NCBI GenBank assembly: GCA_003508835.1
Contig: PUFA01000070.1
Coordinates: 2,418,001-2,482,000, forward strand
Direction: 5' to 3'
Length of the DNA: 64,000 nucleotides
Source: Eonycteris spelaea
Lineage: Eukaryota; Chordata; Mammalia; Chiroptera; Pteropodidae
Part shown: piece after piece, positions 1 to 9,800 of the stretch
Numbering within the stretch: the stretch's first letter is position 1
Layout: every line of letters starts with the position of its first letter
The notes under the pieces: model-generated
What the model was told of the DNA's origin: nothing
The model's database searches: none
Seen by the model: only the letters and a program-made list of their open reading frames with translations
Made by a program: the position numbers and the translations under genes

Positions 1-520
1 AATAAATGTCAATTCAGTCAAATTGGTTGATAGTACTGTTCGAGTCTTCAGTATGCTTATTAATTTTCTGCCTGCTTATTCTAACAATTAATATGAAAGT
101 GATGTCGAATTCTCCAACTGCAAATGTGAATTGGTATATTTCTCCTGTCAGTTCTGTAAATTTGATTCATGTTATTGGAAGCTCTAGTTTTAGATGCATA
201 AAAGATTTAGGATTGCCATATCCTTTTAATGACCCCTTTATCATTATGAAGGGATTACCCCTGGTAATGTCCTTGCCCTGAAATATGCTTTGTTAGTGTA
301 GCTACCCTGGCTTTCTTTTGATTGTTTTAGTGTGGTGTAGCCTTTTTTTTCCTTTCTAGTTTATTTGTGTCTTTATTGTTAAAGTCGTTTTCTTGTAGGC
401 AGCATATAGTGGGATCTTGCTTCTTAAAATCCAATCTGACTATTTCTGCTACTAATTGGTATTGTTAAACCATTTGCATTTAATGTGATTATTAATATGG
501 TTGGGTTCCCAGCCTTTGTC
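1..520 (-). mobile_element. Antisense L1 (LINE-1) ORF2 fragment in a TMBIM4 intron
   Basis: The + strand reads like the reverse complement of L1 ORF2, for example TTGATAGTACTGTTCGAGTC near 27 and GGCAGCATATAGTGGGATCT near 398. Many stops and substitutions show it is an old, dead copy. The 91-codon open stretch at 6-281 falls inside it on the opposite strand to the L1 gene and is not a gene. Confidence 0.75.
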
Positions 521-554
521 ACTTCCTCACATGTATATGCACTGATCAGTACTC

Positions 555-885
555 AGCTAAAGACTTGAGGGGAGCCCTCTGCATGTCATCAGAGCTCTCC
601 TCTTTGGAACTTTGCCCAACAATGTGAGCCATGTTGGCCTCTTTCAACCTGGAATTCTTATCTCCTCAGACTGAAGGATACCACAAGAGTCCATATGGTT
701 TCCTGTCCCTGCACTGTGGCCTGGAAACTCTCTCTCCCTGCGTTAGTTGTAGAGCTCATCTCCTTTGTTTCCCTCATCTCAGGGATCACTGTCCTGTGCT
801 GCTGTCTGTCTAGTGTCTGAAAATGATTGTTTCTAATATTTTGTCTGGTTTTTATTTAAGGAGGGAGGATAAATTTGGCCTTTGT
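555..885 (-). mobile_element. Antisense 5'-end fragment of an old L1
   Basis: The stretch resembles the reverse complement of the 5' region of old mammalian L1 copies: GAGAGCTCTC-like wording, then the block around CTGAAGGATACCACAAGAG, ending near TTTTGTCTGGTTTTTATTTA. It follows the ORF2 piece at 1-520 with little between, as expected of an internally deleted L1 in the same orientation. The 60-codon open frame at 631-813 lies inside it and is a by-product. Confidence 0.6.
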
Positions 886-1265
886 ACTTACTTGGGGCCT
901 AAAACAGCAGATATGTATTTAGTCAGCTCAAAATTATAGCAGTGGTAAATTTATGTACATAATTAAGTACTATTATACATCAGAATAAAGTAGAGAGTTC
1001 TTATATCAATATTTTTGTGTGTTCTAATTGAAAACTTAAAAAAAATGTTACTCTTAATGAGTTCGTACACCATGAAAACAAATGTTGACTAGATAGCTGT
1101 TTTTTCAATTTCTGGGTATTCTACAGTATTCATTGTATGTTTATGAATTCTTATATTTCAATTCTTCTTTGATAAATATCAGGATGGATTTACTTTTTCA
1201 GGGAATATTTGAATGAGTTTACAAAGTTTTTTGTAAAGAACAATATTATTATTTTGTTTTTATAG

Positions 1266-1311
1266 ACTGTTTGCTGTTTTGTGGATTTTGTGCTTGTCAG
1301 GAATCTTGAAG
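1266..1311 (+). CDS. TMBIM4: TMBIM4 penultimate coding exon
   Basis: This is a 46-base exon between TATAG and the donor GTGAGT. It starts with the last base of a split glycine codon and then encodes 15 residues of a hydrophobic membrane helix. It is far too short to stand out as an open frame and was found by matching the protein family. Confidence 0.93.
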
Positions 1312-2070
1312 GTGAGTTGTTTTAGAATGATAACTTGAAATATAATTCTGGCTATGTCTATATAAATAATCTCGAAAAGCTATAACAGGTATACTATTAT
1401 GATAGGACACTTAGTTATAATTATCTGGAACATTCATGTATGAAATGATAATAAAATTATCTTTCAAAAAAGCAAGGTCTTATGTTATATTATTTTTGAA
1501 AAAAAGATGAACAAATGAGTTAAAATACTTAGAAAGAGGGCCTTATTTGTAATTGCTAATCTCCAATTAGCACATGTAATTCTGAAAAAAAAATTTTTTT
1601 GAAATTAGTTTATACTTGTAATGCTACTGTTTAAAGTCAAGTGAATAATTTGAAAGAGGGATAGCTATTGATTCATCTATTCATCCTTTCATCCTACATA
1701 AGCAAGGGTAAATTTGCTTTGCTTTTTTTCTGCTTTTAACATTCCTATTTATAGTAATACAGCATTATTAAATATGTACATGGTATATATAACTTAAGAG
1801 CAAGTAACTTTATTATTAATACTTCTCTTAAATCTAAACTTGTTACTTTAATCTTTTGCCTAGTTATTCTTTTATAATGAGACAGTGGAATTGGTCGTGG
1901 CTGCTGTAGGAGCCCTTCTTTTCTGTGGATTCATTGTCTATGACACACACTCACTGATGCATCAGCTGTCACCTGAAGAATATATATTAGCTGCCATCAA
2001 CATCTACTTGGATATCATCAATCTATTCCTGCACTTGTTACGGTTTTTGGAAGCAGTTAATAAAAAGTGA
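1266..2070 (+). CDS. TMBIM4: TMBIM4, 3' part (last two coding exons)
   Basis: This is the C-terminal end of transmembrane BAX inhibitor motif-containing 4 (also called LFG4 or Golgi anti-apoptotic protein), a multi-pass Golgi/ER membrane protein that modulates calcium release and apoptosis. Exon A (1266-1311) follows a TATAG acceptor and ends at a GTGAGT donor; it encodes [15 protein letters not shown] after one base of a split codon. Exon B (1864-2070) follows CTTTTGCCTAG and encodes 68 residues ending LEAVNKK and TGA. The family signature is visible: [10 protein letters not shown] after a membrane helix, SPEEYILAA, then the final helix [15 protein letters not shown]. The frame is continuous across the junction and both splice sites are intact, so the gene looks functional. 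The upstream exons lie before the window. LLPH follows about 2.8 kb downstream on the same strand, as in human. Confidence 0.96.
1864..2070 (+). CDS. TMBIM4: TMBIM4 terminal coding exon
   Basis: The true exon starts at 1864 (TTA TTC TTT TAT), seven codons before the in-frame GTG at 1885, which is not a translation start. It encodes the last two membrane helices with the conserved YDTHSL and LDIINLFL motifs. The stop is TGA at 2068-2070. Confidence 0.96.
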   Translation, partial: LFFYNETVELVVAAVGALLFCGFIVYDTHSLMHQLSPEEYILAAINIYLDIINLFLHLLRFLEAVNKK

Positions 2071-2103
2071 TTAAAAGGAATATATAGAAACGAATTATCA
2101 AAG

Positions 2104-2499
2104 TGTTCCGGAAAAGTTGCAAAAATCAGACTAGCGACAAACAAAGGAACACTTGAGAGTTTTATTATGCCAATGGTCCCCAAGGAACTATCTAGGCCCA
2201 GAGCTCTGTTGCAGCACTGCTTATATAGAACTTATTTGACATAGGCTGATTGGCTTTCTGCTTCTGTACCCCCTGCTTGCACAACCAACCAGTGGGTTGA
2301 CAGTAAAAAGAAGAAAAATAGACTTGTGTGTTCAAACTGGGCTTTAGGGCTTAAAAACCCTGTACCTATACATTTTGAAGCTGCTTAATTTGGGGTCTGC
2401 ATACCCCCAGCAGACCCAGCTGGCTAAATAAAGAGTGGATATCCTAAAACTCACTGATTTCTGGTGGTCCGTTTGTCTATCGAGGGGCTGGCGGCTACA
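2104..2499 (+). mobile_element. Solo-type endogenous retrovirus LTR in the TMBIM4 3' UTR
   Basis: The segment begins TGTTCCGG and ends GGCGGCTACA, so it has the TG...CA ends of a retroviral LTR, at a normal length of about 396 bp. It carries a TATATA stretch near 2222, the LTR-like run GGGCTTAAAAACCCTG near 2348, AATAAA at 2427-2432, and a GT-rich U5-like end. It is flanked by AAAG on the left and AAAC on the right, possibly a 4-bp target duplication with one change. The bases after it (ACTGGGGGGTACAGG) weakly resemble a proline-tRNA primer site, so some leader may remain. The family is not identified. It starts 33 bp after the TMBIM4 stop, in the same direction. Confidence 0.62.
2427..2432 (+). 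terminator. AATAAA poly(A) signal, first one after TMBIM4
   Basis: This is the first canonical AATAAA downstream of the TMBIM4 stop (357 bp away), and it sits in the R-like part of the LTR in sense orientation. It is followed by the GT-rich stretch CTGGTGGTCCGTTTGTC, as a working cleavage site would be. Whether TMBIM4 transcripts use it is inference. Confidence 0.55.
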
Positions 2500-4039
2500 A
2501 AACTGGGGGGTACAGGCAGTTACATTTGTAACTGAACAAGCAAAAGGGAAGATGAGTCTTTAGTTAATCTCGAGTATGGCCTATGCAGGAAACATATCTA
2601 TAGAAGCAGAACAAAGAGCTGATTAGCCTTTTGAGTGAAAATTCCTCTTCAAAAGTAGTTAATACAAAATTAAGAAACTCAGTTTTTCCTGATATGTCTC
2701 TTAAATAAGACACTCCATAGATATCCCTTATCCTATCTCCCATGGTCAGTTTCAGTCTGTGATCCAGGAAGAGAGACTTTATGAGACATCAGACAAGCCG
2801 GCACCTTGATTTTGGACTTTTAAGCTTCCAGACTATGGACCTTTTTGGAGCAACTGGGAACTTAGGTTCTTTTGCTTGTTCCTTTCATCTTTGTGTGGAG
2901 CTTTGTCTTGAAGTTCCAGTCATCTAGGACCTAGACAACATAAGGTCACCATCTGAATCCCTTCCTTGTCTTTACTAAGCAATTATGTAGGTCTGGGGTT
3001 CTATGGGAGAGGCCCAAGTGCAGGGACCCCACTGGCTGGTATCCATAGTGTAGAATGCCTTTGATATGGAGAACCTGCGACTTCTTGTCAGGTATCAGTG
3101 CTATCCCTGTGCCTCCAGTCCCACAGAATCCTTCCAGGTCTCTGAGAGGGCAGAAGCAATGTCTAGTTTGACCCTTAAGCCTCATACTTCCATCAGGGGT
3201 TAACACTGGAGACTGAAGATCTTTGTGTACCTGCCATAGTACCTACCACAGAGTGCATACTGCATACTGAAATGTATGAATGAGGGAATGAGTTAAGGAT
3301 TTTTAAATATACCAAGGTCATTTTTCTGTTAGAATTGCTTTTATACAAACCGATGAGGAACTTAGGTTAAAAAAGTTTTTTTTAATCAGTAATGCAGTCT
3401 ATGACTCAGTTTTTTAAAGCATTAGTAATAGTGAATTATGGCCTATATATAACACCAAGACATTTTCATAAGTTCTTTTCCTCTTTTCTGATGCCAAGTA
3501 TTTATTCAAAAGCCTTGGCCTGGTATAGTAAGCAAGATGCAGTCAATTGGACAAGTGAAAGTGAGCTTTCTCTAATTTAAAATGCAATGTGAACATGTAT
3601 TTTGAGGAGAGGTGACTAGATTTTATATGGTTAACCTGTAAGACAGAAATTCGCTTGCTCTATAAGAATTTAATCTATTTAAAGAAAGCAAGTTTAAGGA
3701 ATGCTTTTTTAATATACCTAATGTTAGCTTTTTCCAGCTTCTGTAAAAACTCGGTATGTTCTGAGTTTAGTAATTTCCATATAATGCAGCATTTCTTAAA
3801 AGACATACATTTAAAGAAAAGAGGTACCCACAAATTGTTCCAGAGAGACTCTCCTTTACTAGCAACAAGGCAGGAATTTACTAGGCCATCATCACAGACA
3901 ATTCATTTCTTGTGTTTTGGTATACGTTGTCTCTAAAAAACCACCACTGACAAATAGTACTGTGCTTTGTTTGAAATTATAATGTAAAAATGACACAAGC
4001 TACCATGTATTTAGCTCATACTACCTACCTAGGATCAAT
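2500..4039. other. TMBIM4 downstream sequence, no gene seen
   Basis: This may hold the original TMBIM4 3' UTR displaced by the LTR, and possibly retroviral leader sequence just after 2500. The 86-codon minus-strand open frame at 2946-3206 has no motif I recognise and no convincing gene context. The rest is AT-rich with no clear repeat. Confidence 0.5.
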
Positions 4040-4180
4040 TTTGTATTGCCTTCATTCTATGAACAAGAAAGTCCAGGCTTTGAGACTCCCCAATATCACT
4101 CACAAGGAAGTGTTGGAACCAAAAATACAACACAGATGTATGGTTCCAAAGCCTCTGCTATTAGGAGCTTATGTAAAATG
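4040..4180 (-). repeat. MIR SINE fragment (antisense)
   Basis: The order of blocks fits reverse-complement MIR: 'tatgaacaagaaagtccaggct', a 'tcactcacaaggaag' block, then 'ggttccaaagcctctgctatta'. Overlapping 63-codon frames here are artefacts. Confidence 0.6.
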
Positions 4181-4363
4181 ATAAAAAGTATTGTTGTTTG
4201 TGACCGATGTGATATTCACCTAAAACAGTTGTCCTAGGCTTAGCATTGTGTATGGCACAGGTTAAGTAATTAACCAGGTAAACATTGGTTGAACTGAATT
4301 AGTTTGATCATTTTATCCTTTGAACTATCTTTGGGATGGGAAAGGCTTGGTTGGGGTAAGAGC

Positions 4364-4462
4364 TCTGAGGTATAACTTACATTCAATAAGTTGCACGTAC
4401 TTTATTAAAGTGTACAATTTAGTAAGTTTTGACAGATGTGTACATCTTTGAGACCATCACCT
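4364..4462 (-). mobile_element. Short antisense L1 3'-end remnant
   Basis: GAGGTATAACTTACATTCAA, then AAAGTGTACAATTTAGTAAG and GACCATCACC follow the order of an old L1 3' end read in reverse. It is only about 100 bp. Confidence 0.6.
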
Positions 4463-4639
4463 GGGATGGGAAAACTTATGGGCTGCAAATAAAGATGATC
4501 TCAATTCGGCCATAAGATGATTCAGTCAAAGGAAATCCATTAGTCCTGCGTGAACGTGAGAGCTAAAGGCCGGCTCTGAGCTCCTTACCTGATAAGCAGG
4601 GTTCCTGCCAGGTTCACTTCGGGGTTAAAATCTAAGGGC

Positions 4640-5240
4640 TACTCCGGCCGCGCTCGGGAAACAGGCCTAGCTGGCGCCCCAACCTCGACGGGGATTCTCT
4701 TCCGCCTTCTCCGAACCCAACTTCGGAACCTGCCTGGGAGGGGCCAAGCTCCAAGGTCCGCACACACACCCAAGGCAGGAAGAGCGTCACCGCCCAACTC
4801 CAGAAGACCCAGCCTCTAGAGGGTTTCCGTGACATTTTGACTCCCGGCGTGCAACGCGCGCCCGCGGGGGAGGCGGAGGAGTGGAGAGGGCTGCCGGGAA
4901 GGCGGAAGTACGGGGAGTTCCGGTCGCAGTGAGCGTGCGGTCTGAGAGGTTGTGAGCATTTTCAGGTGAGTTTGGTACGTCTAGGACTTCGGACTCAATT
5001 CGCTTCTTGTAGACAATTTTGTCTCGAGCCTTATCCTCTCGGCAAGCTTGAGCCCGGCCCAGAGACGAAAGCGTCCCTTAGGAGCTAGAGTGTCTCGTGG
5101 TCTTGGTGGTGGCACTCGGGCTTCTCGATGCTCTGTGGGAACTGGAATCCTTTGCCGTTCGGACTCTCTCAGGTTAATCTCGGCCTTCATGATTGTTTGC
5201 TGCACTCCTTCTGTCCCCGCCGCTTGCAGGGCTTGAGTTG
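4640..5240 (+). promoter_or_regulatory. LLPH: CpG-rich promoter of LLPH
   Basis: CpG dinucleotides, rare in the rest of the window, cluster here (for example GTGCAACGCGCGCCCGCGG near 4850). There is no TATA box. Two ETS-type sites, GGCGGAAGTA at 4901-4910 and TTCCGG at 4918-4923, sit just before the first-exon donor at 4966. This is the usual layout of a housekeeping promoter. CpG islands often fire both ways, so a divergent non-coding transcript toward TMBIM4 is possible. The short open frames inside on both strands are explained by high GC. Confidence 0.85.
4900..4965 (+). other. LLPH: LLPH non-coding exon 1 (5' UTR)
   Basis: The 3' border is clear: GCATTTTCAG followed by the donor GTGAGT at 4966. 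It contains no ATG in frame with LLPH; the start codon lies in the next exon. The transcription start is not resolved from sequence and the left border is a guess based on the ETS sites. Confidence 0.6.
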
Positions 5241-5289
5241 TTGCAGACGGAACGGAGTGAGTTTGTGATTGCTGGCGTCCCCCAAAATA

Positions 5290-5630
5290 TCACTCCACTA
5301 GTCATTGATTCAATAAATCTTTATTTAACCTTTCCTATGTGCAAAGAGCTGTGTATTGGGGAATCTAACGGTGAACAAGACCTGTTTAAGCCCCTGCCAT
5401 ATGGAGGTCCCAGTCCACTGGGAATGACAGAAAATAAATAATTTCAGACCGCAACACGTATTGAAAGGAATGAAAAGGATAATAGGATGGAGAAAAAGAA
5501 GAGGGGCTCTTACAAGGTCAGAGAAGACCTTTTGGAGGTACTGAAGTAAAGGAGCAAGCCTTGAGAAGAGCAGTTCTCAGGCATAGGAAAGCAAATGTGA
5601 AGGTATTAAAGTGAACATAGTTAGTTTGGA
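5290..5630. repeat. Ancient interspersed repeat, left half, in LLPH intron 1
   Basis: The stretch has the wording of a common old mammalian repeat, probably LINE-derived: 'tgattcaataaatctttatttaac', 'gtgcaaagagctgtg', 'ggtgaacaagacctg', 'gaccttttggaggtactgaa', 'gtaaaggagcaagccttgaga'. It continues at 5930-6230. I cannot name the family with certainty. Confidence 0.5.
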
Positions 5631-5649
5631 CTCCCCTTTCCCCCACCCC

Positions 5650-5925
5650 AGTCGTGTCTTAGTGATTCATATATTAGTGATTTATATAACTGCTTTATTA
5701 ATGTATAACTACTACAACAAACTGCACGTGTTTAAAATGTGTAATATAAGCTTTGACATGTGTATACAAACATAAATCCACTAGCACGATCAAGATGGTA
5801 TTATAAATCGCTCCCAAAAGTTTCCTCTTAAACTCTTTATGATCCCTGTAATCCCTTCCTTCCCACACCTCATCACATCCCACATTGTCCCTATGATGCC
5901 ATTGATTGGCCTGTTTTCAGATGTA
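5650..5925 (-). mobile_element. Antisense L1 3'-end fragment inserted in an older repeat
   Basis: It reads as a reverse-complement L1 3' end: a 'gtttaaaatgtgtaatataagc' block, 'gacatgtgtatacaaac', 'cgatcaagatgg' and 'cccaaaagtttcctc'. It separates two halves of one older repeat (5290-5630 and 5930-6230), so it arrived later. Confidence 0.6.
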
Positions 5926-5929
5926 GTTG

Positions 5930-6230
5930 GCACTTGGAGGTGAGGTGGAGGATGAGATGAGAGTTGAGGAGGGATCAGGTCACAACCTTGTACATCTCGA
6001 ATATAGGAGGTGGGAAGTCATGAAAGAATTGCAAGAAAGGCAGTCATGTGCTGAGTTTTTAAAAGCTCACAGTAGCCACCTTGTGGAGGACTTAGGGCTG
6101 GAACTAAGGGGTGGAGAAAAAGCAAGAGTGGAAATAGACAAGTTTAAAATAGCAAGATTGACTTGTGGATAATGGAGACGGTGGGTGTCTTTTAGGATTG
6201 AGAGAAATCAAGAATAAAATATAAAAGCAT
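5930..6230. repeat. Ancient interspersed repeat, right half
   Basis: Phrases such as GGAGGTGGGAAGTCATGAAA and the block that follows continue the repeat seen at 5290-5630. The 81-codon open frame at 5927-6172 lies in it and does not look like a gene. Confidence 0.4.
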
Positions 6231-6611
6231 TTTGTAATTTGTTGGTTGTTGCATAAGTGTAAGATGATAATACTCTTTGCATTTTGGGGACATTAAATTT
6301 CTGCATCTTGTATGTAAACTCCAGAAACTTTCAGAATTGGCTTGACTTACAATTTGCCAGTGACCACTGGGAGTTTGATTTAGTGTTTTTAATTACTTAA
6401 CAGCCGTTTATGCCATGTTGATCCTCACATGAGTTGCACATGAAGCTATCATATCATGAACATAGGGGGGAGTTTTACCTTCCATTTGTTCATGTTTTGT
6501 AGTGATACCTTCTAATCTGGTTTTCCAAGCTTTTGCCTCCCTTCCCCCCTCCTTTTTTTTTTTTTTTTGATAGTAAACATTTAGTTTTGAATATCTTTGT
6601 TAACGTTTCAG

Positions 6612-6823
6612 ATAAAATATGGCTAAAAGCTTACGGAGTAAGTGGAAAAGGAAGATGCGTGCTGAAAAGAGAAAAAAGAATGCCCCAAAGGAGCTTAGCA
6701 GACTTAAAAATATTCTTAAAGTAGATAGTGATGTTTTAATGAAAGATGTTCAAGAGATAGCAACTGTGGTGGTTCCCAGAAATTGTGAAGAGAAAACCCA
6801 ATGTGTGGTGAAAGATGAAAAAG
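6612..6823 (+). CDS. LLPH: LLPH exon 2 (first coding exon)
   Basis: The acceptor is GTTAACGTTTCAG ending at 6611. Seven untranslated bases (ATAAAAT) precede the ATG at 6619. The exon encodes residues 1-68 plus the first base of codon 69, and the donor is GTAAGT at 6824. Translation running on into the intron (KFMCFV) is not part of the protein. Confidence 0.96.
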
Positions 6824-9800
6824 GTAAGTTTATGTGCTTTGTTTAAAGAAAAAAAATTATATCAGGTTCCTTTTGGGACTCTTTTCCCCGTTTTGACTCT
6901 TTCGGTCATTTCCATACATGCTTCTCTACAAACCTCCTGCCATGCCCACATTATTCTTTGAAGGTTTATAGTGCTAATAGAGATTCTATGCTAAACTATT
7001 TTAAAGCCAAGTCATATGAATAGGCAGTTTGGGGATCTTCAGAGTGGGCTTCTGATGCCTGTACAAATAGACTAAGTGTCTCAGAAATAGACAGTACTGT
7101 AGGAGTAGACAAACCTGTACACACTTTCATTGGAAGGTACATAATTTAGTCAGGGACGAGGCAGGATAAAAGGAGTCTTTCTTCATTTTGCCCTTTGCAA
7201 GATACAGTTCCCATTCTAAGAGTCCCACACCTTTATCCTGAAAATCAGAGTTTCCTTGTATTTGATTTTGATAGATTCTAGGGACCTCTATGTCTTAGTC
7301 ATAGTCTAAAGTTAGAGGCTATCTATAATGCTGGTTTCAATATGGGAAAAGACTTATTGGTTTTCACATCCCTAATACACCACTTTGGCAACAAACTAAA
7401 TTAAGCACTCACAATACCTAGGCTCTTAAAATAGAAATATATTTATGTGATGTCTAGTGGTCAAGGAAGAGAGCAGCATTCCTCAACCTGCCAATCCAAG
7501 AAGCTTCCCATTCCTCAAAATGATCATTTCTTATTTTCTCTTCCCATTCTACCCTATTCCCACCCCTATGAATGAAAATTATAGGAAGCTTTTCACTTTA
7601 TCGCCTTTGAAAAATTGTGGCAATCAACAGAAAAACCCTTATCTTCCCATTGTCCAAGTCCATAAGAATTTGAATATATAATCTGTTTTCCCTCTTATTA
7701 ATGATCTCAAAGGCCAGTTTCTTCATGTGTGTTCTGAATATTTTTCATTCTCAAGGACTGTACTCATGCATCTACTCATCAGTCTGTCTTCTCTGCTTGG
7801 TCATTCACAGCAGCCTAAATGTGTTCTGGGATGTGTCATCTCAAAAAAAAGAGAAAAATCCCTCCCTTGATCTTACATTTCTCCCAATCCGTCACTTTAT
7901 TTCAGCTCTCCTTGCAACTTCTTAACACTTGTTGTCTCTATTTCCTCACATATACACTACCTATGCCCATTCACTCTTTCGTTATTGAGGTAAAATTCAC
8001 ATAACATGAAGTTTGCCATTTTAAAATGTACAATTCAGTAGCATTTAGTACATTGATGATGATGTCCAGCCATCACCTCTGTTTCCAAAACATTTTCATT
8101 ACCGTAAAGCGAAACCTCATCCTCATGAAGCAGTCTCTCCCTCATCACCCTCTCCCTAGCCTCTGGCAACCACTAATGTGCTTTCTACCTTTTTGAATTT
8201 ACCTTTTCTGGATATTTCATATAAGTGGAATCATACATATGAACTTTTGTGTCTGACTTTTTTCACATAGTGTAGTGTTTTTGAGGTTCCTCTACGTACA
8301 ACTTTGTATCAGTACTTCTCTTCCTTTTTAAAGCCTAATAATAGCTCATTTTATGTATGTACCACATTTTGTTTAACCACGCATTCATTGGTTAATGGAC
8401 ATTTGAATTGCTTTGACCTTCTGGTTATTTTGAATAGTGCTGCTGTGAACATTTGTGTATGAGATTTTCTTTTCAGTTATTTTGGGTATATATGAGTGGA
8501 ATTGCTGGGTCATGTAATAAATCTGTTAACTGTTTACTGTTTTCTATATTAGTCACACCATTTTACATTCTTCCCAGCAATGTGCAAGGGTTCCAGTTCT
8601 TTCACATACTCACTAGTACTTGTTATTTCGTATTTTTAAAATTATTACCCCATCCTAGTGGGTGTGAAGTGGTGTTTCATTATTGTTGAGCATATGGCTT
8701 ATTGGCCATTTGTATATTATCTTTGCAGATAGATCTGTTCAAGTCCTTTGTCCCCTTTTAATTGGATTGTCTTTTTGTTGTTGAGTTATGAGGTTGTTTT
8801 TTGTTTTTAATTTCATAACTAATTTTATTGCAGTGAGTTAAAACATTTTAATGTATACAATCTCAAGGCCTTTATTATATTTTCTAATTTGCTCAACTTT
8901 ATCTCCTAGTTCTTGTGTTGAGTTTAGTTTTGCTTTATATTTTTAATTTCCAAACTTTTTTCTTATGGTATTCCTGTATTAAAGGCCGAGGTTCTTAATG
9001 GATACATACTTTCGGTGATATCACTGCTAGTATTCATTACAGTTTCTTTTAAAATTTTGATCTACTCTGCGTTGCTTACTTTCCTCTTGGGTTATCCTCC
9101 TCCCTCCCATTCCTTTTATTTTTGTTTGTTTTGGTCCCTCTCTTTCATGTTAGAGACTTCGCCAATGTCTAGTGATCAGTAGTTGTTTAAAAGTGAGGCA
9201 TGAAAATGATGGTTGGAAGCTTGTGTGGGCACGGGGCAAGGTGTGGAGGAAGGCTTATCAGCTGTTGGACTTGCAGAATGATTGGATTGGTCTTTGGAGA
9301 TTTTATCGAGGGGCATCTCTTATCTCAGAACCTGCTGGTGTTTTCTCTTCTGTCATTCTCAGAGAGGAATGCTCTCATCTCCTACCTGGGGGAATGTCTG
9401 GCTGCCCTCATTTTTGATGTATTTCAGGAGCTAAATGAGGATGTTTCCCCATATTTCTACTTCTTTAGCCCAATTTCTCAAGCCACAAATCTAGTAGTTA
9501 TCCTTCCCCCACCCCTAGTAGTTATCCTTGATCCCTCTTTTCTTTATCTCCCACATCTAAACCATTAACATATCTTGAGTATCTACAAAATACATCAGTA
9601 ATTTATCCATTTTTCTCCTACTTTTTATGCTTTTACTTTAAATGATCATAGCTCTTTTTGAACCAAAGCAGTAGCCTTTTTATTTCTTCAACTCTTGTTA
9701 CCTTCCAATTCATTTCTAATCTATCAGCCTGTATTATATCTTTAGAATATAAATTAAATTACATCATTTTCATGCTTAAAGCACCTCATTGTCTTTCCAT

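Noticed and set aside
2946..3206. 86-codon minus frame behind TMBIM4
   Set aside because: No recognisable domain; possibly part of a decayed retroviral segment, but I cannot support that.
5193..5441. 82-codon frame after the LLPH promoter
   Set aside because: It overlaps LLPH intron 1 and an old repeat; LLPH translation starts at 6619.
9200..9568. 122-codon open frame in LLPH intron 2
   Set aside because: It lies in probable old LINE-derived sequence that recurs at about 41030; no protein signature.
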